NCBI RefSeq assembly: GCF_014863405.1
Contig: NZ_JACZZA010000001.1
Coordinates: forward strand, 930,001 to 994,000
From: Dyella acidiphila
GTDB taxonomy: Bacteria; Pseudomonadota; Gammaproteobacteria; Xanthomonadales; Rhodanobacteraceae
DNA: 64,000 nucleotides
Reading direction: 5' to 3'
Below, in pieces: positions 28,845-42,678 of this stretch. The translations under genes and the position numbers were made by a program. Positions within the stretch are counted from its first letter, which is position 1. Every line of letters starts with the position of its first letter. Below the pieces are notes generated by a model, which was not told the origin of the DNA, did not search any database, and saw only the letters and a program-made list of their open reading frames with translations.

Positions 28845-29111
28845 AGAGCCTGCTTATGATCTCTGCACGGCCCGCGCCACGCCTGTTTACCTCTTGGGCA
28901 AGGAGGAGCGAAGGCGTGTATGTCGATACACAACTGAGCGAGGACGCCGCCCAAGAGGCAAACAGGCGTGGCCCTTCGGGTTGCCACGTTGGAGCCGACA
29001 AGCAGCAGCGCGCGGCTTGGCTTGACAGCCAGTCAAGCGCTGCGCCCCGCACTACCACCTGCCCGGCCCAACGTGACAACGCGGGCTATGCAGAGATCAT
29101 AAGCAGGCTCT
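28845..29111. mobile_element. 267-bp inverted-repeat element with nested stems (MITE-like or structured RNA)
   Basis: The ends are perfect 23-bp inverted repeats (28845-28867 and 29089-29111, starting AGAGCCTGCTTATGATCTCT). Pairing extends inward through GCCCGCG (28870-28876) with CGCGGGC (29080-29086). Inside are a 23-bp hairpin with one mismatch (28877-28899 with 28949-28971), a stem of ~16 bp (28980-28996 with 29065-29080), and within it GCTTGAC/GTCAAGC (29020-29026, 29032-29038). The whole can fold as a three-way-junction structure. No credible protein is encoded. It fills the gap between the divergent ACP gene and xanB2. Confidence 0.75.
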
Positions 29112-29114
29112 AGC

Positions 29115-30107
29115 ATGGCTCAGGCAGGCGAAAACCTACAGGTCAGCTCAGGCCTGTCGCGTACCCCGCACATCACCTACCGCATGGCCCAGCCAGAAGT
29201 TGCTCTGGCCGAGTCAGGCACCCTGGCAGCGTTTGGATTCGGTGCGGGCACATCCGACAACGATGATCCCCGCTGGCTTCGAGTTGCCCTGGAAAGCTTC
29301 GATGCCCCTGCGCCGATCGAGCTGTGGCAAGTCGATGCCCCAGTCGTTTGCGGCCGCCAGAACGATGTGCGCTGGTCTGCCGGTGGCGGCTGGCTGTTCG
29401 TCGCCATCGAGGTTGATGAGCAGATGGCTGGCGGCATCGAGCACGCCGCGCACCACGCTTACGCAGCGCTGCGGCAGTTCATGGGCACACGCAACGAACG
29501 CCATGTGCTGCGCATCTGGAATTACATCGGCGACATCAACCGCGGCGATGGCGATGCGGAACGCTACAAGCAGTTCTGCGATGGCCGCGCGGCCGGACTC
29601 GGCGACTTCTTCGCCACCGGCTTCCCTGCCGCCACGGCGATCGGCCACCACGATCGCCAGCGGACGCTGCAGATCTATCTGTTGGCCAGCCTCGATGCCG
29701 GCCAGGCAGTGGAGAATCCGCGCCAGACCAGTGCCTGGCGTTATCCGCGCCAATACGGCCGTACCTCGCCCGGATTCGCCCGCGCCATGCTGATGCCAGC
29801 GCGCGACGTGCTGGCCATCTCCGGCACTGCCGCGGTGGTGGGACACGCCTCGGCCCACGAGGGCAATGTGGAAGCACAGCTCAGCGAAACCCTGACCAAT
29901 CTCGAAGCGCTGCTGACCAGCGCCGGGATGCCGGCCGGCTTCGATACGCACTCCCCGCTCAAGGCCTATGTGCGTCACGCCACCGATGCGGGCCGCGTGC
30001 GCGACATCCTGCAGCAACGGCTGCCCGGCGTGCCGGTGCTGCTGATGCACGGCGACGTTTGCCGCAGCGAATTGCTGGTCGAACTCGACGGCTGGCGCTA
30101 CGCATAA
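29115..30107 (+). CDS. xanB2: chorismatase, 3-/4-hydroxybenzoate synthase (XanB2-type)
   Basis: 330 aa. Resembles the FkbO/Hyg5/XanB2 chorismatase family (once annotated pteridine-dependent dioxygenase): RVALESFDAPAPIELWQVDAPV, LFVAIEVDE, HVLRIWNYIGDIN, GRTSPGFARAML, ISGTAAVVGHAS. In Xanthomonas XanB2 cleaves chorismate to 3-hydroxybenzoate for the yellow pigment and 4-hydroxybenzoate for ubiquinone. It begins 4 bp after the inverted-repeat element, and no clear SD precedes ATG 29115, so an in-frame downstream start (Met24) is possible. Confidence 0.88.
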   Translation: MAQAGENLQVSSGLSRTPHITYRMAQPEVALAESGTLAAFGFGAGTSDNDDPRWLRVALESFDAPAPIELWQVDAPVVCGRQNDVRWSAGGGWLFVAIEVDEQMAGGIEHAAHHAYAALRQFMGTRNERHVLRIWNYIGDINRGDGDAERYKQFCDGRAAGLGDFFATGFPAATAIGHHDRQRTLQIYLLASLDAGQAVENPRQTSAWRYPRQYGRTSPGFARAMLMPARDVLAISGTAAVVGHASAHEGNVEAQLSETLTNLEALLTSAGMPAGFDTHSPLKAYVRHATDAGRVRDILQQRLPGVPVLLMHGDVCRSELLVELDGWRYA

Positions 30108-30140
30108 CGCTGCGGCGGTGCCGCAGCGTTTGCAGCGCGA

Positions 30141-31514
30141 TTATTTCGGTTGCTTGGTCGGGCGCTTCCAGCCCGGAAGCGTGGCCTGCCGCGCGCGCGC
30201 CACGGTGAGTTCGCCGGCCGGCGCATCCTTGGTGATGATCGAGCCGGCGCCGATGGTCGCGCCGTCCCCCACCGTGACCGGCGCCACCAAGGCCGAATTG
30301 GAACCGATAAACACATCGTCTCCGATGGTGGTGACGAACTTGTTCACGCCATCGTAGTTGCAGGTGATGGTGCCCGCACCGACGTTGACGCTGCGGCCGA
30401 TTACCGTGTCGCCGAGATAGGTGAGGTGATTGGCCTTGCTGCCTTCGCCGATTTGCGTTTTCTTGATTTCAACGAAGTTGCCGACATGCACACCGGCGGC
30501 CAGCTCGGTGCCCGGACGCAGGCGCGAGAACGGTCCGATGGTGCAGGGACCATGCGTAACCACGCCCTCCAGATCGCAATGCGCCAGCACCACCGTGCCG
30601 GCGGCCAGCTGCACGTTCTTCAGGCGCACGTACGGGCCCACACGCACATCCTCGCCCAGCTGCACATCGCCTTCGAGAATCACATCGATGTCGAGATCCA
30701 CGTCGCGTGCCGCCGTAACTTCGCCACGCACATCGATGCGGCGCGGATCGGCCATGCGTACGCCGTCCTGCGCCAGCTTCTGCGCCGCATGCAGGCGATA
30801 TGCATCTTCGAGTTCGGTCAGCTGCCAGGGCGTATTGGCGCCGGCCGCTTCCATCGGGTCCTCGCACTCAACGCATTGCGCCGGATGATTCTCCGCGGCC
30901 GCCTGCTTGAAGATATCGGTGAGGTAATACTCGCCCTGGGCGTTGTTGCGATCCAGGCGGGCGATCCAGCGCTTCAGCGACGCTGCATCGGCGGCAAGAA
31001 TGCCGGTGTTGATCAGGTTGATCGCGCGCTGCGCATCGTCGGCGTCCTTTTCTTCGACCACCGCGCGCACCAGGCCATTACCGTCGCGCAAGACGCGGCC
31101 ATAACCCTGCGGATTAGCTACGCGCGTAGCCAGCATGGCCACGCTGCTTTCGGCCTTTACCAGGCGCTGCAAGGTTTCGGGGCGGGTGAGCGGCACATCC
31201 CCGTATAGCACCAGCACCTGCACCTCGTCGGGCACGTTGCGCAGGGCTTGCTCCACCGCGTGGCCGGTACCTAGTTGCTCGGCCTGCAAGGTCCAGTGCA
31301 GATCCGGCTGGCCGTCGAATGCCGCCAGCACCTGATCGCCATGGAAGCCGTACACCACATGGATGGCTTGCGCCCGCAGCGCCCGCGCCGTCGCCAGCAC
31401 ATGTCCCAGCAAGGGCCGCCCGGCCAACGGCATCAGCACCTTGGCCTTCTTCGACTTCATCCGCTTGCCTTCACCGGCGGCAAGAACGATGACGTGCAGA
31501 GGTAGCTGGTTCAT
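30141..31514 (-). CDS. glmU: bifunctional UDP-GlcNAc pyrophosphorylase/GlcN-1-P acetyltransferase
   Basis: 457 aa starting at MNQLPLHV (E. coli 456). The N-terminal uridylyltransferase domain has [20 protein letters not shown]. The C-terminal part is a left-handed beta-helix of hexapeptide repeats with [20 protein letters not shown] and [13 protein letters not shown], the acetyltransferase active site. It supplies UDP-GlcNAc for peptidoglycan and lipopolysaccharide. It follows the atp operon on the same strand, a common arrangement, but with a terminator between. Confidence 0.96.
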   Translation of the reverse strand: MNQLPLHVIVLAAGEGKRMKSKKAKVLMPLAGRPLLGHVLATARALRAQAIHVVYGFHGDQVLAAFDGQPDLHWTLQAEQLGTGHAVEQALRNVPDEVQVLVLYGDVPLTRPETLQRLVKAESSVAMLATRVANPQGYGRVLRDGNGLVRAVVEEKDADDAQRAINLINTGILAADAASLKRWIARLDRNNAQGEYYLTDIFKQAAAENHPAQCVECEDPMEAAGANTPWQLTELEDAYRLHAAQKLAQDGVRMADPRRIDVRGEVTAARDVDLDIDVILEGDVQLGEDVRVGPYVRLKNVQLAAGTVVLAHCDLEGVVTHGPCTIGPFSRLRPGTELAAGVHVGNFVEIKKTQIGEGSKANHLTYLGDTVIGRSVNVGAGTITCNYDGVNKFVTTIGDDVFIGSNSALVAPVTVGDGATIGAGSIITKDAPAGELTVARARQATLPGWKRPTKQPK

Positions 31515-31690
31515 GGCAGACCATTGGACTGGGAATGAGGGCATAAGAATAGCCGCTCATCCGGGTCTGCTTGGGGCGCCGGCCAGTCCGGGCGAAGACG
31601 CGGCAACGTTACGGTTCAGGAGGGTAAATATCCGCCTTGGACCATCACTTCGTGTTCATCGCGGCTACGCCACCACCCCGCCGCGCCAAC

Positions 31691-31717
31691 AAAAACGCCG
31701 GCACGAGACCGGCGTTT
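31691..31717 (-). terminator. rho-independent terminator of the atp operon
   Basis: On the minus strand the 9-bp stem AAACGCCGG/CCGGCGTTT with a 7-base loop runs into TTTTTG, 20 bp downstream of the atpC stop. Clear intrinsic terminator. Confidence 0.85.
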
Positions 31718-31736
31718 CGCAACAAGCACGTCGGGC

Positions 31737-32159
31737 TTAGTGCTTGAGGTTCTTGCGCAAGCGCTCCAGCGCCTGCAGCTGGGCCAGCGCCTGGGCCAGC
31801 TTGGCCTGGGCTTCGGCCACTTCGACCGCGTCGGTACGGCTGGCCAGCGCATCTTCGGCTTCCTTCTTGGCACGCTGGGCGGCGGCTTCATCCAGGTCGG
31901 CGGCGCGCACAGCGGTATCGGCCAGCACGGTCACTACCTGCGGCTGCACTTCCAGGATGCCGCCGGACACGTAGAACTGCTGACGTTCGCCGCCCTGCAG
32001 CACCACGTCGATATGACCGGGCTTCAGACGCGTGATCAGCGGGGCGTGGCGGGGCGTGATGCCCAGTTCGCCCAGTTCGCCGGTGGCAACCACCATCACC
32101 GCTTCGCCGTGAAAGATCTCGGCTTCGGCACTGACGATGTCGCAACGAATGGTGCTCAT
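31737..32159 (-). CDS. atpC: F1F0 ATP synthase subunit epsilon
   Basis: 140 aa. The N-terminal beta-sandwich has [20 protein letters not shown] and [18 protein letters not shown]; the C-terminal two-helix regulatory domain is rich in Ala, Gln and Leu. Epsilon connects gamma to the c-ring and can inhibit hydrolysis. Last gene of the operon. Confidence 0.95.
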   Translation of the reverse strand: MSTIRCDIVSAEAEIFHGEAVMVVATGELGELGITPRHAPLITRLKPGHIDVVLQGGERQQFYVSGGILEVQPQVVTVLADTAVRAADLDEAAAQRAKKEAEDALASRTDAVEVAEAQAKLAQALAQLQALERLRKNLKH

Positions 32160-32256
32160 AACTTTCTCGCTTCGTCCGATGGGATGGACGGAAAGGATTT
32201 ATCGGTTTCGCCGGAACCTGCCCGCCTGAGCGTGCAGGTTCCGATGGCGACCGGGA

Positions 32257-33711
<1,455 letters not shown>

Positions 33712-33817
33712 TTAAGTGTCTGGTTTACTGCGAAAGCGCCGCCTGGGCGTCGCTCTTAGTGAATAGTGCAGCCACGGATGGCCGCTTTTTGATCGTTGCG
33801 GTCCTGGATGACCGCAC

Positions 33818-34717
33818 TCATACCGCCGCGGCGCCGCCGACGATTTCGGAAATTTCCTGGGTAATCGCTGCCTGGCGCGCCTTGTTGTAGCTGAGCGTCA
33901 GTTCGCCGATCACCTTGGTGGCGTTGTCCGAAGCGGACTTCATCGCGACCATGCGCGCGGCATGTTCGCTGGCGAGATTTTCCAGCACGCCCTGATACAC
34001 CACCGACTCGATGTAGCGACCCAGCACGTGCTCGAGCACGGTGGCGGCATCGGGTTCGTAGATGTAGTCCCAGTCGTGCGACTGCTCCAGCGCCGCGCCC
34101 GAAATGTGCTGCGCTTCCAGCTCGGCGGCCACTGCCGGCAACGGCAGCAGTGCGTCGATCGACGGCTTCTGCGTCATGGTGTTGACGAAGTCGTTGTAGG
34201 CCAGGAACACGCGGTCCAGCTTGCCTTCGATGTAGGCGTCCAGCACCACCTTGATCACGCCGATCAGCTGCTCCACCTTCGGGCGCTCGCCCAGGTGGGT
34301 GGCACTGCCGATCAGGTTCACGCCCTTGAGGCGGCGGAAGAACTGCACAGCCTTCTGGCCGATCGCCACCACATCCACCTGCACACCCTTGTCCTGGTAC
34401 TCGCGGATCACGGGCAGCAGGCGGCGGAACAGGTTGGAGTTGAGGCCGCCGCAAAGACCGCGGTCGGTGCTGACCACCACGAAACCGACCCGCGCGATGT
34501 CGGTGCGCTCGATCAGGAACGGATGGCTGAAATCGGTGCTGGCCTGGGCGACGTGCGCGATCACCTTGCGCATGGCACGCGCATAGGGGCGCGATGCCTT
34601 CATCAGATCCTGCGCCTTGCGGATCTTGGAGGCCGAGACCATTTCGAGCGCGCGCGTCACCTTGCGCATGTTCTGCGTGCTCTTGATCTTGGTTTTGATT
34701 TCGCGTCCGCTTGCCAC
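33818..34717 (-). CDS. atpG: F1F0 ATP synthase subunit gamma
   Basis: 299 aa. The N-terminal helix [28 protein letters not shown] and the C-terminal [29 protein letters not shown] are the long coiled-coil rotor shaft. The central Rossmann-like part shows [19 protein letters not shown]. Complete and at its usual place between atpA and atpD. Confidence 0.96.
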   Translation of the reverse strand: MASGREIKTKIKSTQNMRKVTRALEMVSASKIRKAQDLMKASRPYARAMRKVIAHVAQASTDFSHPFLIERTDIARVGFVVVSTDRGLCGGLNSNLFRRLLPVIREYQDKGVQVDVVAIGQKAVQFFRRLKGVNLIGSATHLGERPKVEQLIGVIKVVLDAYIEGKLDRVFLAYNDFVNTMTQKPSIDALLPLPAVAAELEAQHISGAALEQSHDWDYIYEPDAATVLEHVLGRYIESVVYQGVLENLASEHAARMVAMKSASDNATKVIGELTLSYNKARQAAITQEISEIVGGAAAV

Positions 34718-34809
34718 GTTTGCCTCAACCTGTTGGGTCTATGCCGGGCCGGAATGTCGGCCGGCGTACGGTGCCATCGTTCCTCGCGAACGACGGCACA
34801 CCCTGCTGC

Positions 34810-36360
<1,551 letters not shown>

Positions 36361-36384
36361 GGTCGTGATCCTGAATGTGTATGC

Positions 36385-36921
36385 TTAATTCGTAAGGGCC
36401 GATGCCAGGCGCTGCAGGCGACCGCGGGCGGAGCCGTCGATCACTTCGCTGCCGGTATCGATCACCACACCGCCGAGCAGCGAGGGGTCGACCTGGGTTT
36501 CCAGTTCGATCTCGCGCTTGAAGCGGCGCTTCAGCGATGCCTTGAGCTCTTCGGCCTGCGCAGCGTCCAAAGCCATCGCGCTGGTGACCTTCACCAGCAG
36601 CAGGGACTCGGCGTCGCGCTTATAGGTTTCATACAGCGCACCGATTTCCGGCAACAGCGTCATGCGGCGCTTCTCGGCCAGCTCCGCCAGGAACTTGCCG
36701 AAGGTGCTGTCGGCCTGCATGCCCTGCGGCAGATGCAGACCCACCAGCTGGGCGGGCTGCACGCGCGGATCGATGCTGAGCGCGGCCACGCGCGGGTCCT
36801 TCGCCACTTCCGCGGCGAACGCCAGCGCCTGCGACCAGGCGGCGAATTGGCCTTCCGCCTGCGCCAGCTCGAAAGCGGCGCGGGCGTAGGGGCGGGCGAG
36901 CGTGATTGCCTGGGCTGCCAT
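36385..36921 (-). CDS. atpH: F1F0 ATP synthase subunit delta
   Basis: 178 aa stalk subunit. N-terminal helical domain (TLARPYARAAFELAQAEGQ) and the C-terminal signature VKVTSAMALDAAQAEELKASLKRRF, then VDPSLLGGVVIDTGSEVIDGS. Three bases separate it from atpF. Confidence 0.95.
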   Translation of the reverse strand: MAAQAITLARPYARAAFELAQAEGQFAAWSQALAFAAEVAKDPRVAALSIDPRVQPAQLVGLHLPQGMQADSTFGKFLAELAEKRRMTLLPEIGALYETYKRDAESLLLVKVTSAMALDAAQAEELKASLKRRFKREIELETQVDPSLLGGVVIDTGSEVIDGSARGRLQRLASALTN

Positions 36922-36924
36922 CGA

Positions 36925-37398
36925 TCAGATCTCGGCAGCGAGCTGGTCGAGCATCGCCTTGTGCGTGGCCGGATCGATTTCGCGCTGCACGATCTTCGAC
37001 GCACCCTGCACTGCCAGGGCGCCGACGCGTTCGCGCAGCTCTTCGCGGGCGCGCTGCGCCATCGAAGCGATATCGTCCTGCGCATTCGCCTTCAGGCGAT
37101 TGATCTCGGCGACTGCATCAGCGCGGGCCTTGTCCAGAATCTGGTTGGCCTGCTGCTGCGCACGGTCGATGATTTCGGTTGCCTGCTGGCGTGCCTGCTT
37201 GATCTCGGCCGCCACTTTGCTGTCGGCGTCCTTCAGTTCGGCGTGCGCGCGCTCGGCGGCATTGAGGCCATCAGCGATTTTCAGCTGGCGCTCTTCGATG
37301 GCCTTGGTGACATTGGGCCAGATGAAGTGGACGCAAAACCAGATCAGGATGGCGAAGGCGATCATTTCGCCGATCAAGGTTGCGTTGAAATCCAACAT
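36925..37398 (-). CDS. atpF: F1F0 ATP synthase subunit b
   Basis: 157 aa: one N-terminal transmembrane segment ([20 protein letters not shown]) and a long charged helical stalk to the C-terminus. Typical b subunit length (E. coli 156). Confidence 0.95.
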   Translation of the reverse strand: MLDFNATLIGEMIAFAILIWFCVHFIWPNVTKAIEERQLKIADGLNAAERAHAELKDADSKVAAEIKQARQQATEIIDRAQQQANQILDKARADAVAEINRLKANAQDDIASMAQRAREELRERVGALAVQGASKIVQREIDPATHKAMLDQLAAEI

Positions 37399-37483
37399 CG
37401 CTGCGATACCTGTACGTGTCGATTGCTAGAGGATGCGGCCGCTCAAGGACGGCCGCACCGGCGATGGCCCTGAGGCCAGCGGA

Positions 37484-37801
<318 letters not shown>

Positions 37802-37824
37802 CTAATGAAGGGAAAGCGGATGAA

Positions 37825-38637
<813 letters not shown>

Positions 38638-39051
38638 TTAACCCTTGAATCTGAACGCCAGCAGATTAACCGCGTAAGCCACCACCAGCCCCGTAATGGC
38701 GGCTAGCGGCGGCAATTTGTATTGAAACATGATCGCGATCATCCCCCCGATGATCACCATCCATTTCAGGATCATGCCCGTCAGGAAGCGTCCCAGCGCC
38801 AGGCCGGCACCGCTTACCTGACTGAAGACCCTCACCGACAGCAGCGCGGTACCCAACGCCACGACCGTCGCTCCCGCCGCTGCCGCTATCGCCTCGCGCC
38901 GACCCTCCAGCGCGAAAACGAGGCCCACGCTGAACGCCGCAAATAGCTGCCATAGCAGCAATCGCAGGGCGAGACGTCGACCGGAAGCAAGACTGTTGAG
39001 CACGTGAGGTTCCCGCGGTTGCGCACCAGGCGTAAACACGCCACGGGTCAC
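38638..39051 (-). CDS. atpI: AtpI-family protein of the ATP synthase operon
   Basis: Up to 137 aa with four hydrophobic segments, including LALRLLLWQLFAAFSVGLVFAL and MILKWMVIIGGMIAIMFQY. AtpI helps c-ring assembly or Mg2+ supply in some bacteria and is typically the first gene of the atp operon, as here. Two GTG starts are possible, 39051 and 39003 (giving VLNSLASGRRLAL); neither has a strong SD. Separated from atpB by 3 bp. Confidence 0.8.
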   Translation of the reverse strand: MTRGVFTPGAQPREPHVLNSLASGRRLALRLLLWQLFAAFSVGLVFALEGRREAIAAAAGATVVALGTALLSVRVFSQVSGAGLALGRFLTGMILKWMVIIGGMIAIMFQYKLPPLAAITGLVVAYAVNLLAFRFKG

Positions 39052-39143
39052 GATCCAATCCGGAAAATTATATCAGCGTGACTTTTGGCCCAGCAAGCCG
39101 AGCTTGCTGCGACACGCCGCCTCACGGGGGGCCGTGCGGACAG

Positions 39144-39170
39144 AAAAAGGCCGGACACAGCGGTCCGGCC
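39144..39170 (-). terminator. rho-independent terminator of the phasin gene
   Basis: Minus-strand stem GGCCGGAC/GTCCGGCC, with a short CGCT-type loop, is followed by TTTTTCTG. It lies 43 bp past the phasin stop and just ahead of the atp operon start. Confidence 0.8.
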
Positions 39171-39212
39171 CAAGGCATATCGCAAGGGGAGTCGCGATAC
39201 GCGGGAAGACGA

Positions 39213-39605
39213 TTACTTGCCGGTGGCGGCTTTCTTGATGGCGGCAACCGGGGCGGCCACGGCTTCGTTGGCAGCCTTCTGCTGCTCCTGCAGGAGCGCA
39301 TTGAGGGATTCGGCGGTCTTCTGGGTCACGGCGACCACTTCCTTGGTCACGGCCACAGCGTGCTCAGCCTGCTCGCGGCTCAGCGAGGTGCCCTTTTCCC
39401 ACAGGCCGCGCAGAGCGTCGATATCGCGCACTTCAGCCGCCTGGGCAATGAAATCGGCCGTCGCCTGGGTCTGCTTTTCGAACGCAGCCAGCTGCAGTTC
39501 GGCAACCTGCTCCAGACCCTTGATGGTCAGGGCGTGCGCCTTGAAGGCGTTGTCCGACAGCTGCTTGGCGTAGGCAAAGATCTGGTTGTTCAGTTGCTGA
39601 GTCAT
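39213..39605 (-). CDS. phasin family protein
   Basis: 130 aa, starting at ATG 39605 with AGGGA upstream. All-helical, Gln/Ala-rich: QIFAYAKQLSDNAFKAHALTIKGLEQVAELQLAAFEKQ, LWEKGTSLSREQAEHAVAVTKEVV. Phasins coat polyhydroxyalkanoate granules; some act as chaperone-like stress proteins. No pha genes are visible here. The N-terminal part is the conserved phasin_2-like region; the C-terminus is an Ala/Lys-rich tail. Confidence 0.83.
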   Translation of the reverse strand: MTQQLNNQIFAYAKQLSDNAFKAHALTIKGLEQVAELQLAAFEKQTQATADFIAQAAEVRDIDALRGLWEKGTSLSREQAEHAVAVTKEVVAVTQKTAESLNALLQEQQKAANEAVAAPVAAIKKAATGK

Positions 39606-39759
39606 GGCGTTGTCCCTCGACAGGGAGATGGGAGAGTGGGACAAAGCCTAACAGGGGATTTTGTGCACTGCAATATCTTTTTTGTTAAAAAAGCGATATG
39701 TCACAAAATCTTCAACAAACACAGCCGGTTGGTGACAGATCGATTAATCTTGCGGCGCG

Positions 39760-40122
39760 TCAAAAGCTATCCCGGGTGCAGGCCGCACCCGATGTGCAGG
39801 TCTCGTGCACCACTACTTTGTCCAGCCCCGGCAGGGCCGGCTCCAGGCGCCGCCAGATCCAGCGGGCGAGCATTTCGCTGGTGGGGTTTTCCAGCCCTTC
39901 GATATCGTTGAGATAGCGGTGGTCGAGCTGTTCGTAGAGCGGCGCGAAGGCGGCTTTTACGTCGGCGAAATCCATCACCCAGCCCAGTGCGGGATCCGGC
40001 TCGCCGCGCAGATGGATTTCGATACGGAACGAATGGCCATGCAGCCGCGCGCACTTGTGGCCGGCCGGCACATTGGGAAGCCGGTGCGCGGCTTCGATCT
40101 GGAACACTTTGAAGATATGCAT
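39760..40122 (-). CDS. queD: 6-carboxy-5,6,7,8-tetrahydropterin synthase (QueD)
   Basis: 120 aa, starting at [13 protein letters not shown]. The zinc-binding histidines lie in EAAHRLPNV and [10 protein letters not shown]. The catalytic Cys is in the GHKC segment, and the [11 protein letters not shown] end provides the substrate-binding Glu. QueD makes 6-carboxytetrahydropterin from dihydroneopterin triphosphate for queuosine. Length matches E. coli QueD (121 aa). Confidence 0.92.
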   Translation of the reverse strand: MHIFKVFQIEAAHRLPNVPAGHKCARLHGHSFRIEIHLRGEPDPALGWVMDFADVKAAFAPLYEQLDHRYLNDIEGLENPTSEMLARWIWRRLEPALPGLDKVVVHETCTSGAACTRDSF

Positions 40123-40182
40123 GCGGCTATTGTACTGCCGCCTCTCGCGGTGCCGCAGCGATCGCCGCGGCACCGGCGTTAC

Positions 40183-41622
40183 TCAGTCGTCGCCATTGCG
40201 TGCGATCGAGCGCCATTGATGATCGGGATCAAGCAGCCGCGCCTGCGTCGCCGGCCCTTCGGAACCGGAGGCGTAGAAATCGGGCGTGCCTTTCTCCCAT
40301 GCCTCCAGCACCGGCGTCAGCACGCGCCAGGCCCATTCCACCTCGTCGAAACGCAGGAAGTTGGAGCGATCGCCGCCTAGCGCATCCAGCAGCAACTGCT
40401 CATAGGCGGAAAACTCGCGATCGTCCGGCGTGGCATAAGGCGCCGTCAGCGTCACCGGACGCCCCGCCAGCTTTACGCCCGGCTGCTTGGCAGTGACCAG
40501 CAGATCCATGCGCTCGACCGGGCGGATGCGGAAAATCATCCAGTTGTTGCCCGCATGCACGGCGTGCGGAATCGGCCCCGGCACTTCGCGAAACTGCACC
40601 GCGATTTCGGAGTAATTGGTGGCCAGGCGTTTGCCGCTGCGCAGATAGAACGGCACGCCGTGCCAGCGCCAGTTATCTACTTCAAGCCTCAGTGCGGCAA
40701 ACGTCTCCGTATTGGAGCCGCGCTTGATACCGGGTTCGCTGCGGTAGCCGATCAGTTTTTTGCGCCCCAGCTTGCCGGCCCGGTACTGCCCGCGCACTGC
40801 GTGCTCGTCGACGGTACGACTGGTGATGGGAATTACCGAACGCAGCACTTCCACCTTGTGATCGCGCAGCACCTCGGCATCCCAGCTCGAAGGCGGCTCC
40901 ATCGCAGCGAGGCTGAACAACTGCATCAGATGGTTCTGCAGCATGTCGCGCAGCGCGCCCGCTTTGTCGTAATAAGCCGCGCGCTGTTCGACACCCAGCG
41001 TTTCGGCGTAAGTAATCTGCACCTGCGCAATGTGCTGGGTATTCCAGAGCGGCTCGAGGAAGCGATTGGCGAAGCGGAACACCATCAGGTTCTGGGTGGT
41101 TTCCTTGCCCAGGAAGTGATCGATGCGCAGGATCTGTTCTTCTTCCCAATACGCATGCATCTGCTCGCGCAGCGCACGGGCGGATTCGAGATCGGTACCG
41201 AACGGCTTTTCCACCACCAGGCGGCGCCAGCCGCCGCGCGGACTCTTGGAAAAACCGGCCTCGCCCAGCGCCGTGGCCGCCACGCCGAACAACGGCGGCG
41301 GCAGCGCGAGGTAGAACATGCTGGAAGGGCTCAATTTATCCTTGAGCGCCGCCAGCTCATCGGCCTGCAGTTCGCCGCCCACATAATCGAGCTGGCGGCG
41401 AAAGCGATTCCATTGCGCCGGCGTGTAGTCCACCGCAAACGCCTGCAATGCCTTCTGGATATGCCGCTCGAAATGCTCGCGCGTCCATGCCTCCTTGGCA
41501 TAGCCCACGATACGCAGCTCCGGTGTCAGGCCCAGCAGATGCAGTCGGAACAAGGCCGGCATCAGCAGGCGCTGGGTGAGATCACCGCTGGCGCCCAGGA
41601 TTACAAGCGTGGTGGCCGTCAT
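40183..41622 (-). CDS. zwf: glucose-6-phosphate 1-dehydrogenase
   Basis: 479 aa. First oxidative pentose-phosphate step, giving 6-phosphogluconolactone and NADPH. N-terminal nucleotide loop VILGASGDLTQRLLMPALF; active-site RIDHFLGKETTQN; also FRFANRFLEPLWN. Last gene of the operon tal, pgi-glucokinase, gnd, zwf (minus strand), 3 bp after gnd. No lactonase gene is next to it. Confidence 0.95.
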   Translation of the reverse strand: MTATTLVILGASGDLTQRLLMPALFRLHLLGLTPELRIVGYAKEAWTREHFERHIQKALQAFAVDYTPAQWNRFRRQLDYVGGELQADELAALKDKLSPSSMFYLALPPPLFGVAATALGEAGFSKSPRGGWRRLVVEKPFGTDLESARALREQMHAYWEEEQILRIDHFLGKETTQNLMVFRFANRFLEPLWNTQHIAQVQITYAETLGVEQRAAYYDKAGALRDMLQNHLMQLFSLAAMEPPSSWDAEVLRDHKVEVLRSVIPITSRTVDEHAVRGQYRAGKLGRKKLIGYRSEPGIKRGSNTETFAALRLEVDNWRWHGVPFYLRSGKRLATNYSEIAVQFREVPGPIPHAVHAGNNWMIFRIRPVERMDLLVTAKQPGVKLAGRPVTLTAPYATPDDREFSAYEQLLLDALGGDRSNFLRFDEVEWAWRVLTPVLEAWEKGTPDFYASGSEGPATQARLLDPDHQWRSIARNGDD

Positions 41623-41625
41623 CGA

Positions 41626-42678
41626 TCAATCCTTGTTGTCGGTCTTGATCTCGTGATGGCCACCGAATGCATGGCGCATGGCGGACATCACCTTGTTGGC
41701 GTACAACTCGTTGCCTTGCGAGGTGAAGCGGCCGAACAGCGCCGCCGTAAGCACCGGCACGGGTACGCCCTCGTCGATCGCCGCCTGCGCCGTCCAGCGG
41801 CCCTCACCGGAATCGGACACGCGGCCGGTGTAATCCTTCAACGAGGCATCGCGGCTCAGCTCGTCAGCGGTAAGGTCGAGCAGCCACGAACCGACCACGC
41901 TGCCGCGGCGCCACAGCTCCACGATGTCGCCGACCGGAAAGTCGTACTGATAAAGCTCCGGCCGCTCCAGCGGCGAGGTCTCGGCGTCGGCATTGCGCTT
42001 CTGCTTGCCGGCATTGGCGTTCTTCAGCACGTTAAGGCCTTCGGCATACGCCGCCATCAAGCCGTATTCGATGCCGTTGTGCACCATCTTCACAAAATGG
42101 CCGGCACCGCTTTGACCGCAGTAGAGATAACCCTTTTCGGCCGGCGTCGGATCGCCGCTGCGGCTGGCACTGCGCGGTGCCGCGTCAAAGCCCGGCGCCA
42201 ACGCTGCAAATGCAGGTTCCAGCCGTTGATAAGCCTGCTCGGGGCCGCCGATCATCTGGCAATAGCCGCGTTCGCGTCCCCATACGCCACCGCTGACGCC
42301 CACATCGACATACATGATCTGATGCTTGCCGAGTTCCGCCGCGCGGCGCAGATCTTCCACGTAGTGCGAATTGCCGCCATCGATCACCGTATCGCCGGCA
42401 GCCAGCAACGGCACCAGCTGATCGAGTACGGCATCCACCACCGCCGTGGGCAGCATCAACCATACGGCGCGCGGGCCTTCCAGCTTTTCGGCCAGATCCT
42501 GGATCGACTGCGCCGCCGTCGCGCCATAGCTGGCCGCTTCTTTGCGCGCATCGAGATTGGTGTCGAAAACCACGCAATCGATGCCGGCCTGCTGCATGCG
42601 GCGAACCATGTTCAGCCCCATGCGGCCCAGCCCGACAAAGCCGAGTTGCAGCGTCTGCTGCGCTTTTCCTGCACTCAT
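41626..42678 (-). CDS. gnd: 6-phosphogluconate dehydrogenase (decarboxylating), short NAD-type
   Basis: 350 aa, starting at MSAGKAQQ, overlapping the fusion-gene stop by ATGA. Rossmann loop [15 protein letters not shown]; catalytic blocks [33 protein letters not shown] and [18 protein letters not shown] with the catalytic Lys. It belongs to the short GndA/YqeC-type class rather than the ~470-aa enteric enzyme. Members often prefer NAD+. Confidence 0.9.
   Translation of the reverse strand: MSAGKAQQTLQLGFVGLGRMGLNMVRRMQQAGIDCVVFDTNLDARKEAASYGATAAQSIQDLAEKLEGPRAVWLMLPTAVVDAVLDQLVPLLAAGDTVIDGGNSHYVEDLRRAAELGKHQIMYVDVGVSGGVWGRERGYCQMIGGPEQAYQRLEPAFAALAPGFDAAPRSASRSGDPTPAEKGYLYCGQSGAGHFVKMVHNGIEYGLMAAYAEGLNVLKNANAGKQKRNADAETSPLERPELYQYDFPVGDIVELWRRGSVVGSWLLDLTADELSRDASLKDYTGRVSDSGEGRWTAQAAIDEGVPVPVLTAALFGRFTSQGNELYANKVMSAMRHAFGGHHEIKTDNKD

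Noticed and set aside
28714-29113. Protein-coding frames inside the inverted-repeat element (including a frame with an IISRLSTEND-type end)
   Set aside because: They arise from the inverted repeats themselves and overlap the ACP gene; no start with SD.
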